This document shows, piece by piece, positions 26,701-41,700 of a stretch of DNA of 64,000 nt (its first letter is position 1; every line of letters begins with the position of its first letter). The DNA is taken from assembly GCA_034231615.1 (NCBI GenBank), contig CM067298.1:38260127-38324126 (forward strand), written 5' to 3'. The position numbers and the translations under genes were made by a program. This stretch comes from Meghimatium bilineatum (lineage: Eukaryota > Mollusca > Gastropoda > Stylommatophora > Philomycidae). Below the pieces are notes generated by a model that saw only the letters and a program-made list of their open reading frames with translations, ran no database searches and was not told where the DNA came from.

Positions 26701-29700
26701 TCACAACTTGCTCACAACTGTCATATCACACATACAACAACAACAAAAACATGACTATATTCACTATTCACTCCTTTATTTAGATATGCAAAAATTATTT
26801 TGATATCTTTTAAAATAAAAAAATTATCACGTTTTCAAAACACCCACCATCAATAACGAAAATTTTCCAAAAAAGAATTCAGGCCCAAGGGGATGTTTCT
26901 TAATTTTTAATTCAGAGCCCTAAAGGTTAATTGTTCGTAACACCTCCTGGTTTGTTTTCTTCACAGTCCATGGTATTCTCAAAACTCTTCTATAACACTT
27001 TAATTCAAATGATGTTATTCTCTTGACCACTGTTTTATTTAGTGTCCATGCTTCACATCCATATGTCGCCACAGGAAATACACATGTTCGTAGTAAACAC
27101 AATTTGGTTCTTATGTTAGTACCGTGCCATAGTTTCTATATCTGTTTTAATTTTGCCAGCACCATTGCTGTTCTCTTGATCTCAACTGTGCAGTCCCCTG
27201 CATTGTTTATATTAGTTCCTAAATAATCAAAGTGTGTCACTTCTTCCAAATTGCAGTTCTCAATATTAATTTTGGGTCTTGATTTATTTTGTCAGTTGCC
27301 ATTATTTTTGTCTTTTTCATATTTAAGAACAAGTGTTGCTGTTCGCTGAACTTTTGGGTTGACTTAATTATATTCAGTAGGTCGTGTTCGTTTGTTGTTA
27401 ATAGCACTGTGTCGTCTGCATATCTAATTTCTGGTATCTGCAGTCCTCCTATATTTATGGGTCTGAAGTCAGGCTTCATTGATTCTTGTCTCACGTTTCT
27501 CATTATATTTTCTGCATAGATGTTGAACAAGCATGGAGACAAGGTACATCCTTGTCTTACTCCTTTCTGTACATTGAACCACTCTGATCTTGCACCTTTA
27601 ACTTTTACCGCTGCTTCTTGATCTTTATACAGCTCTGATATTAGTCGTGTAATGTGTTTTGGGAAACCCATATCGTTCATTATTTCCCATAATTGATTGT
27701 GATTGACACAGTCGAATGCTTTGGTGTAGTCTATGAAGCATACATGTAATTCGATGTTATACTCTCTACATTTCTCTATGATCATCCTCATGTTAAATAT
27801 ATGATCTCTCGTGCCTCTGCCAGTTCTGAAACCAGCTTGCGCTTCGTGGATCTCATCCTCCATCTTGTTATGTATTATTTTCATTATAATGTGCAGAAGT
27901 ATTTTACTGGCTTGGCTGATCAAGGTGATTGTTCTATAATTTGAACATATTTGCATATCACCGCTTTTGGGTATTGGTGTGTATACTGAACGTTTCCAGT
28001 CTCTTGGCCTAGTTTCTGTTCTCCAGATCTTATTGCATAGCTGATAAAATATGTTTACGCTGCTTTCGCTCCCGGCTTGAATCATTTCAGCTGTTATATT
28101 ATGTTGGCATGGTAAAATCAGAGATGAAGAGAAATAAACATGGTTATATTAAAATAAAGAAGATTGGAAAATTGAACATGTGTAATAGTAGTGGACATGT
28201 AATCTAATGCTAGCTCATGACATATTGGTAATTTTTCTCTTTGTTTAAGAATGGGTGTCATCACACTTCTTGCAGACTCAAGTGCTCATTGGATAGTGAA
28301 GAGCTCTATAGTTACCACTCCCACCACACAGTGGTTTTTCATATACCTTATTCATCTCCTCTTGACTTCCCTCACTGTCTCATGCCTGGTCCATCCATCA
28401 GTAGTTCATCTTTTTTTTCTTTAAGATTCCACTGTTTCACTTTTTCTAAAGTGCCTACCAAAGATCCCTTTATTTTTTAATAACTTTTATGTATTCAAGT
28501 TTGATAAATTGTCATGTTTTATATAATCAAGTTTGATAAATTGTCTTGTTTTCATAAGCTAAAGCATTGTGGAACCAAAAAATATGTTAATTTAGAGAGG
28601 GATAGGGAAAAGATATTGTGCAGCGTAACAGTACAATATGTAAAAACAAGATTACCTTTATTTTTATGCCAGGACTTGCAGGTGTTGAGGGTAATGAGTG
28701 AGCCGATACACTGGCAGGCACGACTACAGTGTAAATATCCACAATCAATAGGTTGATCTAACATAGTGACATAATGCACTATGGTCTGCTCAGAAGATTT
28801 ATAAAAAGTGTGAATCATGGTCGCTCTTATGACTGCGTGAGATTGTTGTACAGGTTGGAACAGCCATAAAGAGAAACATAATACATTATACGAAGAGACT
28901 GATGTTTCATCATCGTACTGGAACTGGCAGACACAAATTTTTTCCCTCTTACCAGTATTTGATGGTATTATACATTTTGTGTTTCTACCTCAAATTTAAA
29001 TTCTGAGAAACATTCTGTTATATAAACAGAAACCCCTACATCAATAGCAGAAAAGCATTAAAAAAATTGTGACTTATATTTGGAAATACACGGTGTATCT
29101 CTCTTTAACCTCTAGCATGCTGTTTAAAAAAAAAGAATTGCCTCCTGCTGCTGGATTATTATTTTGTAATGTTATATAATAAGTGGTGACTGTTTTGAAA
29201 ACGCTATAACGTTTATGTTGTTAGAGGAATTTAAATAATATTTGTACATATAAATAAAGAATTTAATTCTGCATATATTGGTGTAAGTTTTATTTGTGTG
29301 TGTGATACGAGAAAGTCGTAAAGATGTTTTTTCACAAAAAACCAACTTATTATAACCAAAAAATATAAAAAGACTAGTAAATAATGTCTGACTTTTTTTT
29401 GTAAATATTTTGCAGTGGCAACGGAATTTACATACCTAATTCATCAGTAATGATAAAATTGTCATAATTTGACTGGGAAAATGAATAAACATGGCAGTTT
29501 ATTCATAAAATCCTTTTATAAATCTAGATCTACTCCCAAAACTGATTGATTAAAGACAGTTGATTTATAATGTCAAAATATACAAAACTGCATATTCTAA
29601 TGTATTTTCCAATGTGATTATCAACTTACCTCTCAGGAATCCATTTTCAGAAAAATAATCCATGATTATTTTAATGAAAATATGATAAAACAAAAGTTTA

Positions 29701-32700
29701 TAAAACTTGATTCATATCATGGCGCTGCTCTGGTTCTAAATTGTCAAGATATTGCAAAAATTTTGATATTTCACTGAGATTCCGTCATCTTGCCACTACA
29801 TTGCAGAATAAATGGAAGTCAATTGAATAACTTGCCAGATTTCAAATAATCTGAAAACCAAAATTTTAAAAACGGCGCTTCTTTTATTGATTACAGAGGA
29901 CTTTGCAACGGGGCCTTTGTGGGGCTTGTACACTCGACCGCAGATATTTTAGTTAGTTGAAACTGTTATCGAACGCACTCTGCGGCCACACACTAAAGGT
30001 TAACCTTAGTTTTAATATTTATTTGTGCAATGGCAACTGCACTAGATTTCTAGCCCTGTGGTCCATGTTTCTTCAAGTCCTAGTTGAGTGGAAGTATTTA
30101 GACCATGTAGTGCTCCAGGTTAACCACTTCATTGCTAGTGTGCCATTTTCGTACAGAACATATAAATTAATAGATTTTCTTATAAACCTTATTGGTGTGA
30201 ATTTCAATGTTCACACTCTGAATATGGTTTCTACCAATGACATTGCAGTGAAAACATTTACTGATATTTATAGAGGGTATGTGATATCTTACAATTTGCA
30301 TTGATATCACTATCTGATGTGCCTGATTTACATTTTATGAAACTATCCTGCTCTTTACCCGTCAGTTTTTCAACTACAGTAGTCATGGTTCTGTACTATT
30401 TGTTTCACAGATCTATTGTACTGCATAATAGATTTTTAAAATCTGCCTACTTTTTGTTCATTGTATAAACATGTCCATATTTATTTTTACAATATTATAC
30501 TAATTTCTAAACATTTTACATTTTATTGAGCATTATAAAACCAGTTCTGTTTAATTTAACTTCAGAGATAGGACATCTTGTTGTGATGATTCAGTATAAT
30601 ACTAAAACATCTTCAGCATTTACTGCATCTCACAGCTTCAGATATGCCAAAATTGGCAATGCTTATACATACAGACCAAATAGAATGATAGCATGTTTAT
30701 TGAGTCACTAAGTATATATATATATAAGAATAGTCCTGTGACAGTGCCTCAGCGACAGACTTTATCTCCATGTTAAGACGGCTTGTAGTTCTAATGAAAG
30801 GAACTGCTGGATTCTTTGATAATTTTCCTGCTGGACCATGCAGAAAAATCCTACGAACATCGCTGATGATGCACGACTGACCCATTAGTGTAGATTATTG
30901 CATAATTTTCTGCAGTATTATCATCAATGAGTGCCCTGACTTCTGCATCCTCCAGCACTAGATTTTTTCCCCTGCAATTTTTATTGAGTGTGATGACTGC
31001 ATTGAAGGTTCAAATACTTGTCTGATGTCTTCTACCCATCCCAACCATGGTCTAGCCATTTGTGAACCTGAAGACTTTCACCATATTGAGATCTTGATGC
31101 ACTGGATGAAATGTATTGGCACTAATTTTAAGATGTGCCTGAGCTCGCTACATCTTGATTCTGTCAGGGAGAAATCTCATCACTACACCGGGTGTATACA
31201 TTGTACATTCCAAGATGATGCACACGGCCTCAATCTTTTCTATTTTGACAATCTGTGTATCACTAACGTGAATATGGCACAAGCACATTCTATTCTAGAA
31301 ACAGGTTGATATAGGAGTACGAGTAGATGTTGCTGAATGTTGCAGGCTGCCATTACTTTTAATACCAATAGACCTTTGCGAGCATTGATCATCACATGGT
31401 CAACATATTCTTGGTCAACAAGTGAAGACAGCAGTCACATGTCACAACATGATAATACAATTTCATTTATTGAAGAAATATTGATCTTATTAAATTTCAC
31501 TGCTAAAGTTTATTTTCTGGTGATGTGATTGTTTAACAAGAACCAAGTGATTGCTGCTTTCTTCTGGCTGACTATCGTGCCATACTCCAAGCACCGGGAT
31601 TCCAAGCAGTCTAGTTCCTTCTGTACTTTTTTGTAATTGTATGCAGGTTTTTTCCCTGCCTGCAACTAGAATATAATTAGCAAAAGATAATATTCTGCAA
31701 TTGCTGGTCAATTACTGTTTATTATCAATTTCTACACAGTAATTTTGTGTTTGTTCCTAGGAATATTGATGATGACCTTTTTTTTAATAGAAACTTCAAT
31801 GTGTTCCATTTAATTTTTGTTTTATGTAAACCTGTTATTGAACATTTCCCAAATAATTTAATGTTTCCATATCACATCTTTTCTTGCAGCTGAAATTAGT
31901 GCCAAAGAAAATCAAATTGCAAAGTCCAAAGCCTATGATACTATTCAGCTTCAGATATGGTCTATGCTAAAAGGTTTCTGTGATCACCCAACTGACTTGA
32001 AACAAGTTTGTACATTTACCCAAATTATATCTAGAAATATTAGAGACCTCCATAGATCAATATAAGATAATTCAGGCATTGTCTTAGATGACTCAAGCAG
32101 AGTTAACAATTACTCTTAAGTTTGTAATAGTTATATTTTTTCTTGTGTATTGGTAAATATTGAACATTGCTCTCAGTAAAGCTGAAGACCATCCTATGTA
32201 AGATATCTTTGTCAATGAAAGTGACAAGAGTATATAAAACCAATTCTTATGTATGGAAGTGAACTTAGGGCAGTCAGTAGTGAAAAATTATATTGAGGCA
32301 TCAGAGATGTGGTTTTATAGAAAAATGTTAAGAACGCCATAAAAGAAAAAAAGTGTAACAAAGAAAATCTTGAAAGAAGTTAATTTAAAAAGTCCACATT
32401 TTTTGGATATGAGAAGAGTAAAGCAAGATGGAACACATTGTAACAACAGGTAAGTTGAAGAGCAAGAAGGGTAGAGAAAGACCAAGAGAGAAGATTCTAG
32501 CATTGTGGCAGGGGAGAACATTGGTATCAGAAATGATTGACATCACATGAAGGCATGATAACCAATGCTACACAGCATGGGCCATAAGAAGAAGATACTT
32601 TCTGTAAACAGTGTTTGATATATTATTAAGAAAATTACATAGATATAATTTTCACAGTAATCTACAGTTAGAATAAAATTGTCAGTCCTTTGTGTTTCAA

Positions 32701-35700
32701 ATAATAATTCAGTTAAAAGTAAACAATTGTTGGTTAATGTAAGAATTTTCAGTTGTACTTCACAAGTTCCACCGCCAGGTATGTTTATCCAGTGGGCGGT
32801 CTTTCCTAAATTCCTATCCCAGCCAGGCCGGCAGGTTATAAATCTGCCAGGTGTGCAATATGTCAGATTCCGTCAGGCCTTGGAGAAACCCTAAAGTAAA
32901 ACATTTTCTGCTACAATGATTCACCATGCACTGTATACCGGAACATAGACTTATTTTATTTTTGAGCATGTGTTGCAGAGTCTGAAAGAGGGAGCAGTAA
33001 GAATAGTAATGATATGGTTTTGCATGAATGTTTTAAGAAGTGACTAAATATAGTTAAGTATCACAGACCATAGAAATCATAGCAAATGAATATGCTAGTG
33101 AAAAAGGTGTATCACATCTTTGCTATATACTAGTGGCCTGTCATCATCCACAAGTGTTGGACCTGAACTTACATGTCCAAACTATACAAGTTTTCATATA
33201 CTGTATATTAGGATATGAGAATACAATAATCAATATCAACAGTAGCCAAATGTTCTCTCTTTGCAGAGTTTTCAGGGCATAGCAAAGACATTAGGAACAG
33301 CACTAAGTGATCGTGAGGACTTGAGGATGGACATTATGAGTGCCCTTCGATCTCTCATCACATGTAGTCTGGAGACAGGTTAGCTTGTCCTGAATTCAAT
33401 ATTTTTCTGCCACTGTTTTGTACTCATTACTTCTCATGTAACCAGCACATATTTTGTGTGTGATTTTTACCAGGGAGTATGAAGTATATAATGCTGCTGT
33501 ATAATTTGCATCATATAGACATAGCATATTTTTTACCGCATGCCTTTAATTCAGATGAGCTTTCAGATGAGCTCTTTGCCATGATGATTTATCACCCACT
33601 GTTAGAGTTTGCACCCTAAACACATCGCTGGGCAGCAGTTTCTGTGGAAAATGTATAAGTAATGATTTGGACTTGGGTTGACTATCTTGTACAAGATGTT
33701 CCCCTGCCTGTGAACTTTTTATAATCAGATGGTCCATTTACCTGTGCCCTGAGGTAATGAACTCATCTCTGAGCATTATTTCAGTATAGGAAACACTCAA
33801 CAATAGAGCTGGAAAAGTGTTGGTTCACCCTCAAGGCAGAGGTTTTATTCACAGGCATTGTGAACATTGTGTCCAAGTTTGTGAGCTTCTACAAATAAGC
33901 TTGCCTTTTTTCTTTTGACTCTTTAAACCACTGACCAATGTAATAATACAACTAGATAAATACTATCAGAAATGGACTGGTGTCAGGGCTCAGGTTACAG
34001 TGCATTAGCTCACCCAGCTATACTCGAAACACACAAGACATAATTATATACACAGACAGCTCAGTCAACCAAAATACAAATAAAAGTGGTTGGGGTTTTG
34101 TTGCCTACAGAAACGACGTGAAGTTGTTTGATAATTCATCTGCATACTCCACTGTCACTTAGAGGATGGAGATAGAGGGAGTTATAGCAAAACTAAATTG
34201 GTTGATAACTGATTCATTAACATACTCTGTAATACTCACAAACATCCAAAGCATATTGTGCAAGATAAAAAAATTCATGCTGAGAAAGGAATGTTTTGAT
34301 TCATTGAATAACTCTATTGTCCAGAGCATTACACAGATATACTGCCCTGGTCATACTGGGGTCAGAGGAAACGAGAGAGCCGACTTATTGGCAGGCAATA
34401 GATGGCACAATACGAAGAAGGAATAAAGCATCCTTGATTAAGGCAGTTATTGCAAAATGAAACTGAGGTTAAAGAGGCTGAGAATGTACATGTAAAAAGA
34501 ATGTCATAAATGAGAGGTGTCTAGAGGTGAGGGTAGGAAAAGTAATCTTTTTTGGAAAGACCAGAAGATTGTGCAGTGAACACCTGACTGGGACTCTGAA
34601 TTTACATACACTGGAATGACTGCTGGAGCGGATCACTTATTGGAGCGTCCCTCGCGCTGTGATGCTAATTTCTAATCAAGAATCTTTGGACTGGAATGAA
34701 ATGGCTTGCTGCCTTTTTTCTTTTCCACACCACCTACTACTGGAAGATAACTGAAAACTTGTTCTTAACCATGAACAGTGCTTCAGTTATGGTTTCTATA
34801 TTTTATTTGAATTTATCTCCACGTGAACTTTGCACTGCACTCAAGTTTTGTGTTTCTTCACTTTTGGTGTTCTATTAAATGATCTGCCCCCATATCTCTG
34901 GAAACATTTAACTGATCTCATGAGCTATGGGACATGACAACTCAACTTTCCAGAAAAGTCATTGTCATCTTCAGCGTACCACACTGGCCGTGACTATAGT
35001 CAAAAGATAATTAAATGGGACGTGTTATAGATCAGTTGTGATTGTACTGCCGCCAGTATAATCCGTCATAATTTTTGGAAGTTAAACCATTTTCGATGAA
35101 TTTTATTCTAAATACAGATTTTTTGTGTGTTACTGATAATGTTAGTTTGATCAACATGGTTTATTGTTTACAAGATTCAGAAAAATGCTGGAAATTGTAA
35201 CTTGGTAACAGACTCACCAAAACTGTAATTTGACAGGTGAAACTTGAAAAAAAAAGGATTTTGAAATTTTGCTGGGAACACAAAAATTAATGCTTGTTCT
35301 TTCAATGTTCTATTTCATATTTGTTGATTTTTGTCAGCGCATATATCATAATGCAACATAACATGCAGTAAGTAAAGAATGAGTTAAGTTATTTTATGTG
35401 ATCATGGATAATAGGTATTGTTGATAAAGACCTTTTTTTAAATTGAAATGTCAATGTTTATGTTCTCTTATTATTTAGCAAAACTTCATTACTATGTTTC
35501 TAAGTTTCACCTGAAAAAATAGCATATTGTTCTATTTCATACATGCAAGATATTTTCATGAAAATTGATAGAAAAAAAAATGTTGTTGGTAAATTTGCTT
35601 TCATGTTTATTTGCAGGTATAATAATTGTCAGAAGTTAAGACAACCCTGTTTGACTTTGGTTATGCTCTTAAACAATCATTTAAAATAGGTTTTGTTACT

Positions 35701-38700
35701 TCTAAGACCTGTTTATATTTTAACAGAGGCTGACAGGACAGAAGTTGCCAGATTTGCCAAGAATTATGTGCCAATTCTGTTCAACTTGTTTACATCAGAG
35801 GGCATCAATGAGGGAGTTCATCTGGCAGTGTTGGAAACAATTAAAAAGTATCTCTCAATTGCAGACAGTAAAGTATGAATAATCAAATTTTGATGTTTTT
35901 ATTAAGGCATTCATTAATTTCTTGATGTCTCCTATTTATAATATTCATTTACCTATGGTACATCTGAAGCAACCGTGTTTCTGTTCATGTTATTTTATGG
36001 TCAGAGATGGCCTAATGGTCCATATAGTACGAATGTCTAATGGTACATGTGTGTGTCCACTGTTAACAGTCCTTAAGAAATTTACATATCTGTGCAACGT
36101 GTGTTGTCTGTGTTGCAATCAGCTAGTTCCATAGTGACTTGAGACTTGATAATATACATGTTGGATTGCTTGACTAAAATCACATCTTTTTTAGGGGTGT
36201 GGGTTGTTCTGAAAACAAGATGATGCCAGTTGTGAGGCGAATTGGTGTCAGATGAATGTTTCCACTACAAACCTCATCTGCCATTATCTGATTTTCTCAA
36301 TAATTCAATAGTGCTTTCTAATTATATTAGCAGTCCTTTGTATAACTTGATATGGAACATATCCATATAGATTTCAGTAGTCACAAGTTTTGCTTCATAT
36401 TATAATTTTCAGGAAACAATAAATAGTGTTTGGTTTATGTGTTCTTCCTTACTCACAGATGGTTAGTGCAGTACTAACTAGCATGATGTTCTATGGTGAA
36501 ATTCTATATTGAAATTTTTTTGAACCACAAACGGCTGGCTCCAAGGTTGATCAAGTCTTTGAAATATGTCACCAAAATACATTTTGGAAAGTAAAGGCAG
36601 TCAAATGATGTTGACAACATCATCTGTAAGTCACCATGAATAATGTCTAATGAACATTTCCTTGCACGTCAATGATATTAAAAAGAACTTTGTTTACAGA
36701 TTTTCACTGCTTGAATTTATCCTTGAAATATTCTTCGTGCTAGAAAAATCCTATAAATCTTTCCAATTCAATGGATATTAATGTTTTATGAAAAGTGCAC
36801 TTCAAATAATGACATTAGTTCACTCATTGTCCTTTTATTTAGCTAGTGTCGACTTTCCTGGACAAGTGTTTGGATAAAATTGGAGAACTGGAAGTCGGTG
36901 CTTTTAGAAAGTAAGTCGTCATAAATTATTATAAAACTGATATGACAGTGTTGATTTTTTAAAAGTAAAATTGAGCTCTTGGGTTTGTGGTAACATAACA
37001 GAGCTGCATAGTTGTATTAAGTCACAGTAATATAAGTAATTATGAAATATGTGACAAGGAATGTTAATGTTGTCAATATGCAAATGCTGGTGAGTAGTTC
37101 TACTCTTGTCAGCACAATGCCATTATTAAAAAAGATCCACCATTGTTGATAGATCTAGGTACGCTCTAGAAAATCGTCTTATTTTTTAATTGGGTACCCT
37201 CAAGCCTTTTGGAATCAGTTTCGACCAATTTTGTCTAGTACTGGGTTAGTGTGGTTTTTGCCGTTATTCATTTTGTTCTGTCATTTATGTCGTCTTTTTG
37301 TTCATTCCATTTCCACATATATTTATATTTTTTATGTACTTCTTGTCCTTCCGGCATTTCATTTCTATATTTCCGTTGGATATATTTGTGTGTTGTGATG
37401 ATTTCCATTTGTCGTTCTTTATGTTTTGTGCCTATCTTTTGGTTGAAATGTTGAATATGTTTTGTGTATTGTAATTTGTATGTTTTCTTGTGTGCACATC
37501 TTTACCCACTAGTTTTTTTGATAGTCCATCGTGTCTGAGGGGAACTATTATTAAAACCTGTGTTTTACATAAGTACAATTGTTGTTACGTTTCACACAGC
37601 TACCTTATATTGATTGTCATATTAAAAAAATGTCTTAGTGATCCACCCATGATGTTTTTTTGGGATGAGAGCAGTGACTACAAATAGGTAGTTGTGAGAA
37701 TTTGATAGGTTTAAATACCTATCGACTCTTGCATGTCCTTTTTAAACCTGAAAGATAAGGGATTGATTTTTCCTGCAGAGTTTGTTGTCATTGGCCGTGT
37801 CATTTCACTAAATACATTTCCACTAGTCAGCCCATTTGCACATCTGTTCAGCCAGATTTCCCGGTGTTGTTTCTGAGAATCTGACTGTTCTCATACTACA
37901 AGTTCTTTGCTTTTGTTGTTTTGAGGCGCCTTTTTTTGCGAGTGTGTGCTACTTCATTTCCTTTTCTTGCTAAGTCGTTATGTCCAGAGATCCATTGCAT
38001 GGTTACACTATTGGGTATGCGGAGATAAAACTGTGCGCTGCTCCTGCTATGTGAATATCTTGATTTTCATGTGGGGGTGATGGTTTTTGTTCTATGAGAT
38101 CAAACTGTTAGTGTATTAGCTCAATGGCTGTTATGATGGCTTCTGCTTTTTAATTTGAGCAATTTTCACAAGTCACAGAACTCACAAATAAATAGATCAG
38201 GGTATCGTTTATGGATGCCATATCCTGCAAAACAGGTAGCCTTGAAAGCTGATCCATCAGTGTAAGCCTTGATTGCTGATGATGGGTAACTATTTATGGT
38301 TTCTAAGGCACATTTTCTCAGGATTGTTGGTAGTGTTCCCTTATTGGCTGTTTTATCTAGTAATTGTTTGGTGCAAGTTCTCCCAAAGGGGTGGTCTGAC
38401 ATATTTGTTTCCCATTTGATACCTTGTGATCAGGCATTCGTGGCAAGAAATGTGGATGAGACTTTGCTGTATACAGGGCAATTCCAGCATGTGATTGAAG
38501 TTTGTGCCGTAATAAAGACAGCTGACTGAAGGACTCTTTAGGGTATATACTAAATTTCTGGTTGGTGTCCTGGTGACAAACTGGAAGGACAAGGTGGACC
38601 TGCAAATGTACTTCATGCTGAAGAGAGTAATAACACATGGTTCGTGAATACATATCACACAATGGCATTGGGTCAAAAGACGTGAGCGATGGGCTGCTGG

Positions 38701-41700
38701 ATCAGCAACCAAAACTGAAGCACAATTGGCAGAGTAACCTTGTCAACATTGGAACATTCTGATACCCCAGGCAAGCGTTTTTTTGACTAGCTCGAGTATA
38801 TAGATATAGTGCCACTTTTCAGAACCAGCAATTTAGCATAATCTATTGCATAATTGGACAAAACATTGTGAGAAAGCATTTTAGTTGTTCCATGTATTAA
38901 ATTTTAAAAATATAGATATAGAATTTCATACTATATATCTGTCAGAAAATAAAATATCTTTTTTTTCTCAAAACAATAGCATTGCATTGCTGGATTTGTC
39001 CATAGCTATGATTCCCTATGCTGACTCCACGAAGCTTAAGCAGATGTTTGAACTTTCCCTACCTCGGGTACAGGTTAGTAGACTACAGATATCTTTCAAT
39101 TGAGTTCAATATTTAAATTACATGGATTAATTTAGCATCCTTTTCTTAATTAACTGTGGTAGTTCATTCGATCTGCTAATACGAGTCATAGGCCCATTTA
39201 ATTGATTAACATAGTTTCCAGTTATATTAGCATGTAACATGCGTTCTTATGGAGTTGGGAATGATCTTCTATATTAATTATAGTTATTATGTCAAAACTT
39301 TGGAAATGGTCACATTCTGCAATCTTTATCTTTGATCTTTTTGGTTGTCATAGTCACCTTGTTACCAGAGCCTGAAAGGGGAGCAAATAATAGAAACACT
39401 TTTCATCTTGCATGCATGTTATAACCTTTACGACCCTAAAGTCACAATATTGCGCCTATGAGTATAGGCTCCATTGTGCCTGTGGGCGCAATCCTGCTAC
39501 ATACGACATCGCCCGATTCTTGAGTACGGAACTTCACGAAGTAATGCTTATATGACGTAGAAATTCCCGCCACACGAAGCTAGGAATATGTCACAGTTTA
39601 AAGGTCAAATTCCTTTACACATTTGCATTGTAAGAACAGGAAAGCCTGCAGATTTTGTCAGTGTATTTCTAGAGCAACTTTGGCCATTTTCAGGCCATAT
39701 TTTACTATCAAATTGAGTACCGCGTGGCATGGGTAAGTGATTATGACTACATGTTCTAATTGTTGTTTTTGTGTTTAATATGTTGTTATTTGATAAGTAT
39801 GTTTGTTTATTTGTTCAAAAATACAAAAATAATATGTATCATGGGTGCCACGTGTGTGCATGGACAATAATTACGCTGTGTGTCGGCCTTGACCTAGTGT
39901 TGACCGGACGGACATTATATGCGATTTCTTCACGTTTTATTAGTTTTTTAGGCCATATTATATTAGTTTGGATATGAAACAATATATACACAACAAGTAT
40001 AGGTATTTATGAGGATTTTATCAATGTTTCCACACAATGATCAAGTATTAGGGCCGTCAAAACGTTATATTTGCGATTTTGAAAATGGCGTTTTGAGATT
40101 TTTCCTCTAATTTTCAACTTCACAACTTACTCACAACTGTCATATCATACATGCAACAATTAAAAAAACATGACCATACTCACTATTCACTCCTTTATTT
40201 AGATATGCAAAAATTATTTTGATATCTTTTAAAACAAAAAAGTTATCATGTTTTCAAAACACCCACCATCATAACGTAAATTTTCCAAAAAAGAATTCAG
40301 GCCCCAGGGGGTGTATTTAATTTTAATTCAAAAAGGCAAAGGTTAAAGATGTGAATAAGGGGGTAATAGCATGGAAATGGCTGTCCCATCCTATAAAGGT
40401 ACAAAGTGATCCAGAAGCCATGCTGAAGTTAAAGGTGTCAGGCTTGAAGGTGCAGATATCCCGGCACAGTTGTAAACAATGATGTACCGCATTCTGTTTT
40501 CCAGATGACATCTTGCTATTTGCAGGAGTTTGAGAATGTGAATACAGAAGATAGTGAATATTGTCATGGTTCTGAATTAAAGTTGGTAGCATATTTTATT
40601 CAGGATGTAGCGATCAATCAATTTTTTGTTGTATAGATATTTTCTATGCAATATTTACATATAGTAAGTTGCCATTGCTTTCTTAATGGTTTAGATGCTC
40701 ATCTGCCTACAGCTGAAATCAAACAAGGTATTGTGACCATCCTAGATGAGCAAAACAGATATGTCAAAATATAAATGGTTTGCTTGTTGACCCAGCAACT
40801 CATGAGCCCATTCCCTTTGGCCCAATGCAATTGCCACAATATAAATAAATCATTGCATGTTAAATAATATTAGAGAATCCATTTTTTTAAAATTTGCCGT
40901 AAAAAATGCATTGGTATTTGTGTTATAATTTCTTAATATCACATAACCTGTTCCTTTCTGCCAATCACATAAGTGGGATATTGTACCTAGGTTTGCTTTC
41001 TACTCAATGTATTCACACTGCAGCAATTCTGTATATTACCAGTACCACTGCTTGCTGGTGGAATGTGCTAGGGTCAGCTCAGGTTTGTTAACTTCTTTTT
41101 AGGAGGTTATTAGAAACTCATTTGAAAATAATTGGGTAACTTGACCTGCTGAAGATGAAGTGTGAGATATGGTAGAAACAAGAAGCAATTGGACATCAAC
41201 AAATGATAATCATGCTGATAGATGCCAAGGGGGTATAAATTTGTCTCTCTTGTTTCAAATGCTAAGAGATATTTTACTTTCGACTACAGATTAGTGTTTA
41301 TCTGACATTATTTTTTGACGGGAAGGTTTTCCAGAGTTTTTAGAAATCTCAGATGACTGTTTCACTCTGTGGTTATAAGGATACAATGTCGTGCGCTGCA
41401 CATTCTTCTATGCCCGTAGGACTGGTTTATACAGAAATGTGGCCATGTGACAACCAAAGTTAATATCATCTCATTGTTCATATCAGTTATGCATTAACTG
41501 TAGGTGCATTATGAAGATTTAAGATAATCATGTATCTAAATTCTGGCAATGCTTCAACTCTTTTGGGGCGTAATTTATTTTTAGGATTTGATCACATTTT
41601 TTCCCCAGTAGTAGAATAATATCAGTTTTTTAAAATTTGATCTTGTTTTATCATAATATTGATAAATAGTGTGCAAGTTGTATATCATTGGAAAGGGAAC

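Larger units (their letters stand above)
25535..28095 (-). pseudogene. RTE-like (BovB-type) LINE, interrupted by TTAA element
   Basis: The minus frame 28085-27237 carries RT motifs [95 protein letters not shown] and MKKTKIMAT. After a break the thumb reads [17 protein letters not shown] and [18 protein letters not shown] (27102-26920). Past the inserted TTAA element it resumes with [20 protein letters not shown] (to 25543). This order is that of RTE/BovB ORF2. The endonuclease is absent (5' truncated). Apart from the insertion and a gap near 27240, damage is light. Confidence 0.88.

Noticed and set aside
31025..31309. 94-codon plus frame in intron 13
   Set aside because: No family resemblance, no splice-compatible phase with RRP12, and no long frame on either side; it remains unexplained sequence rather than a gene.
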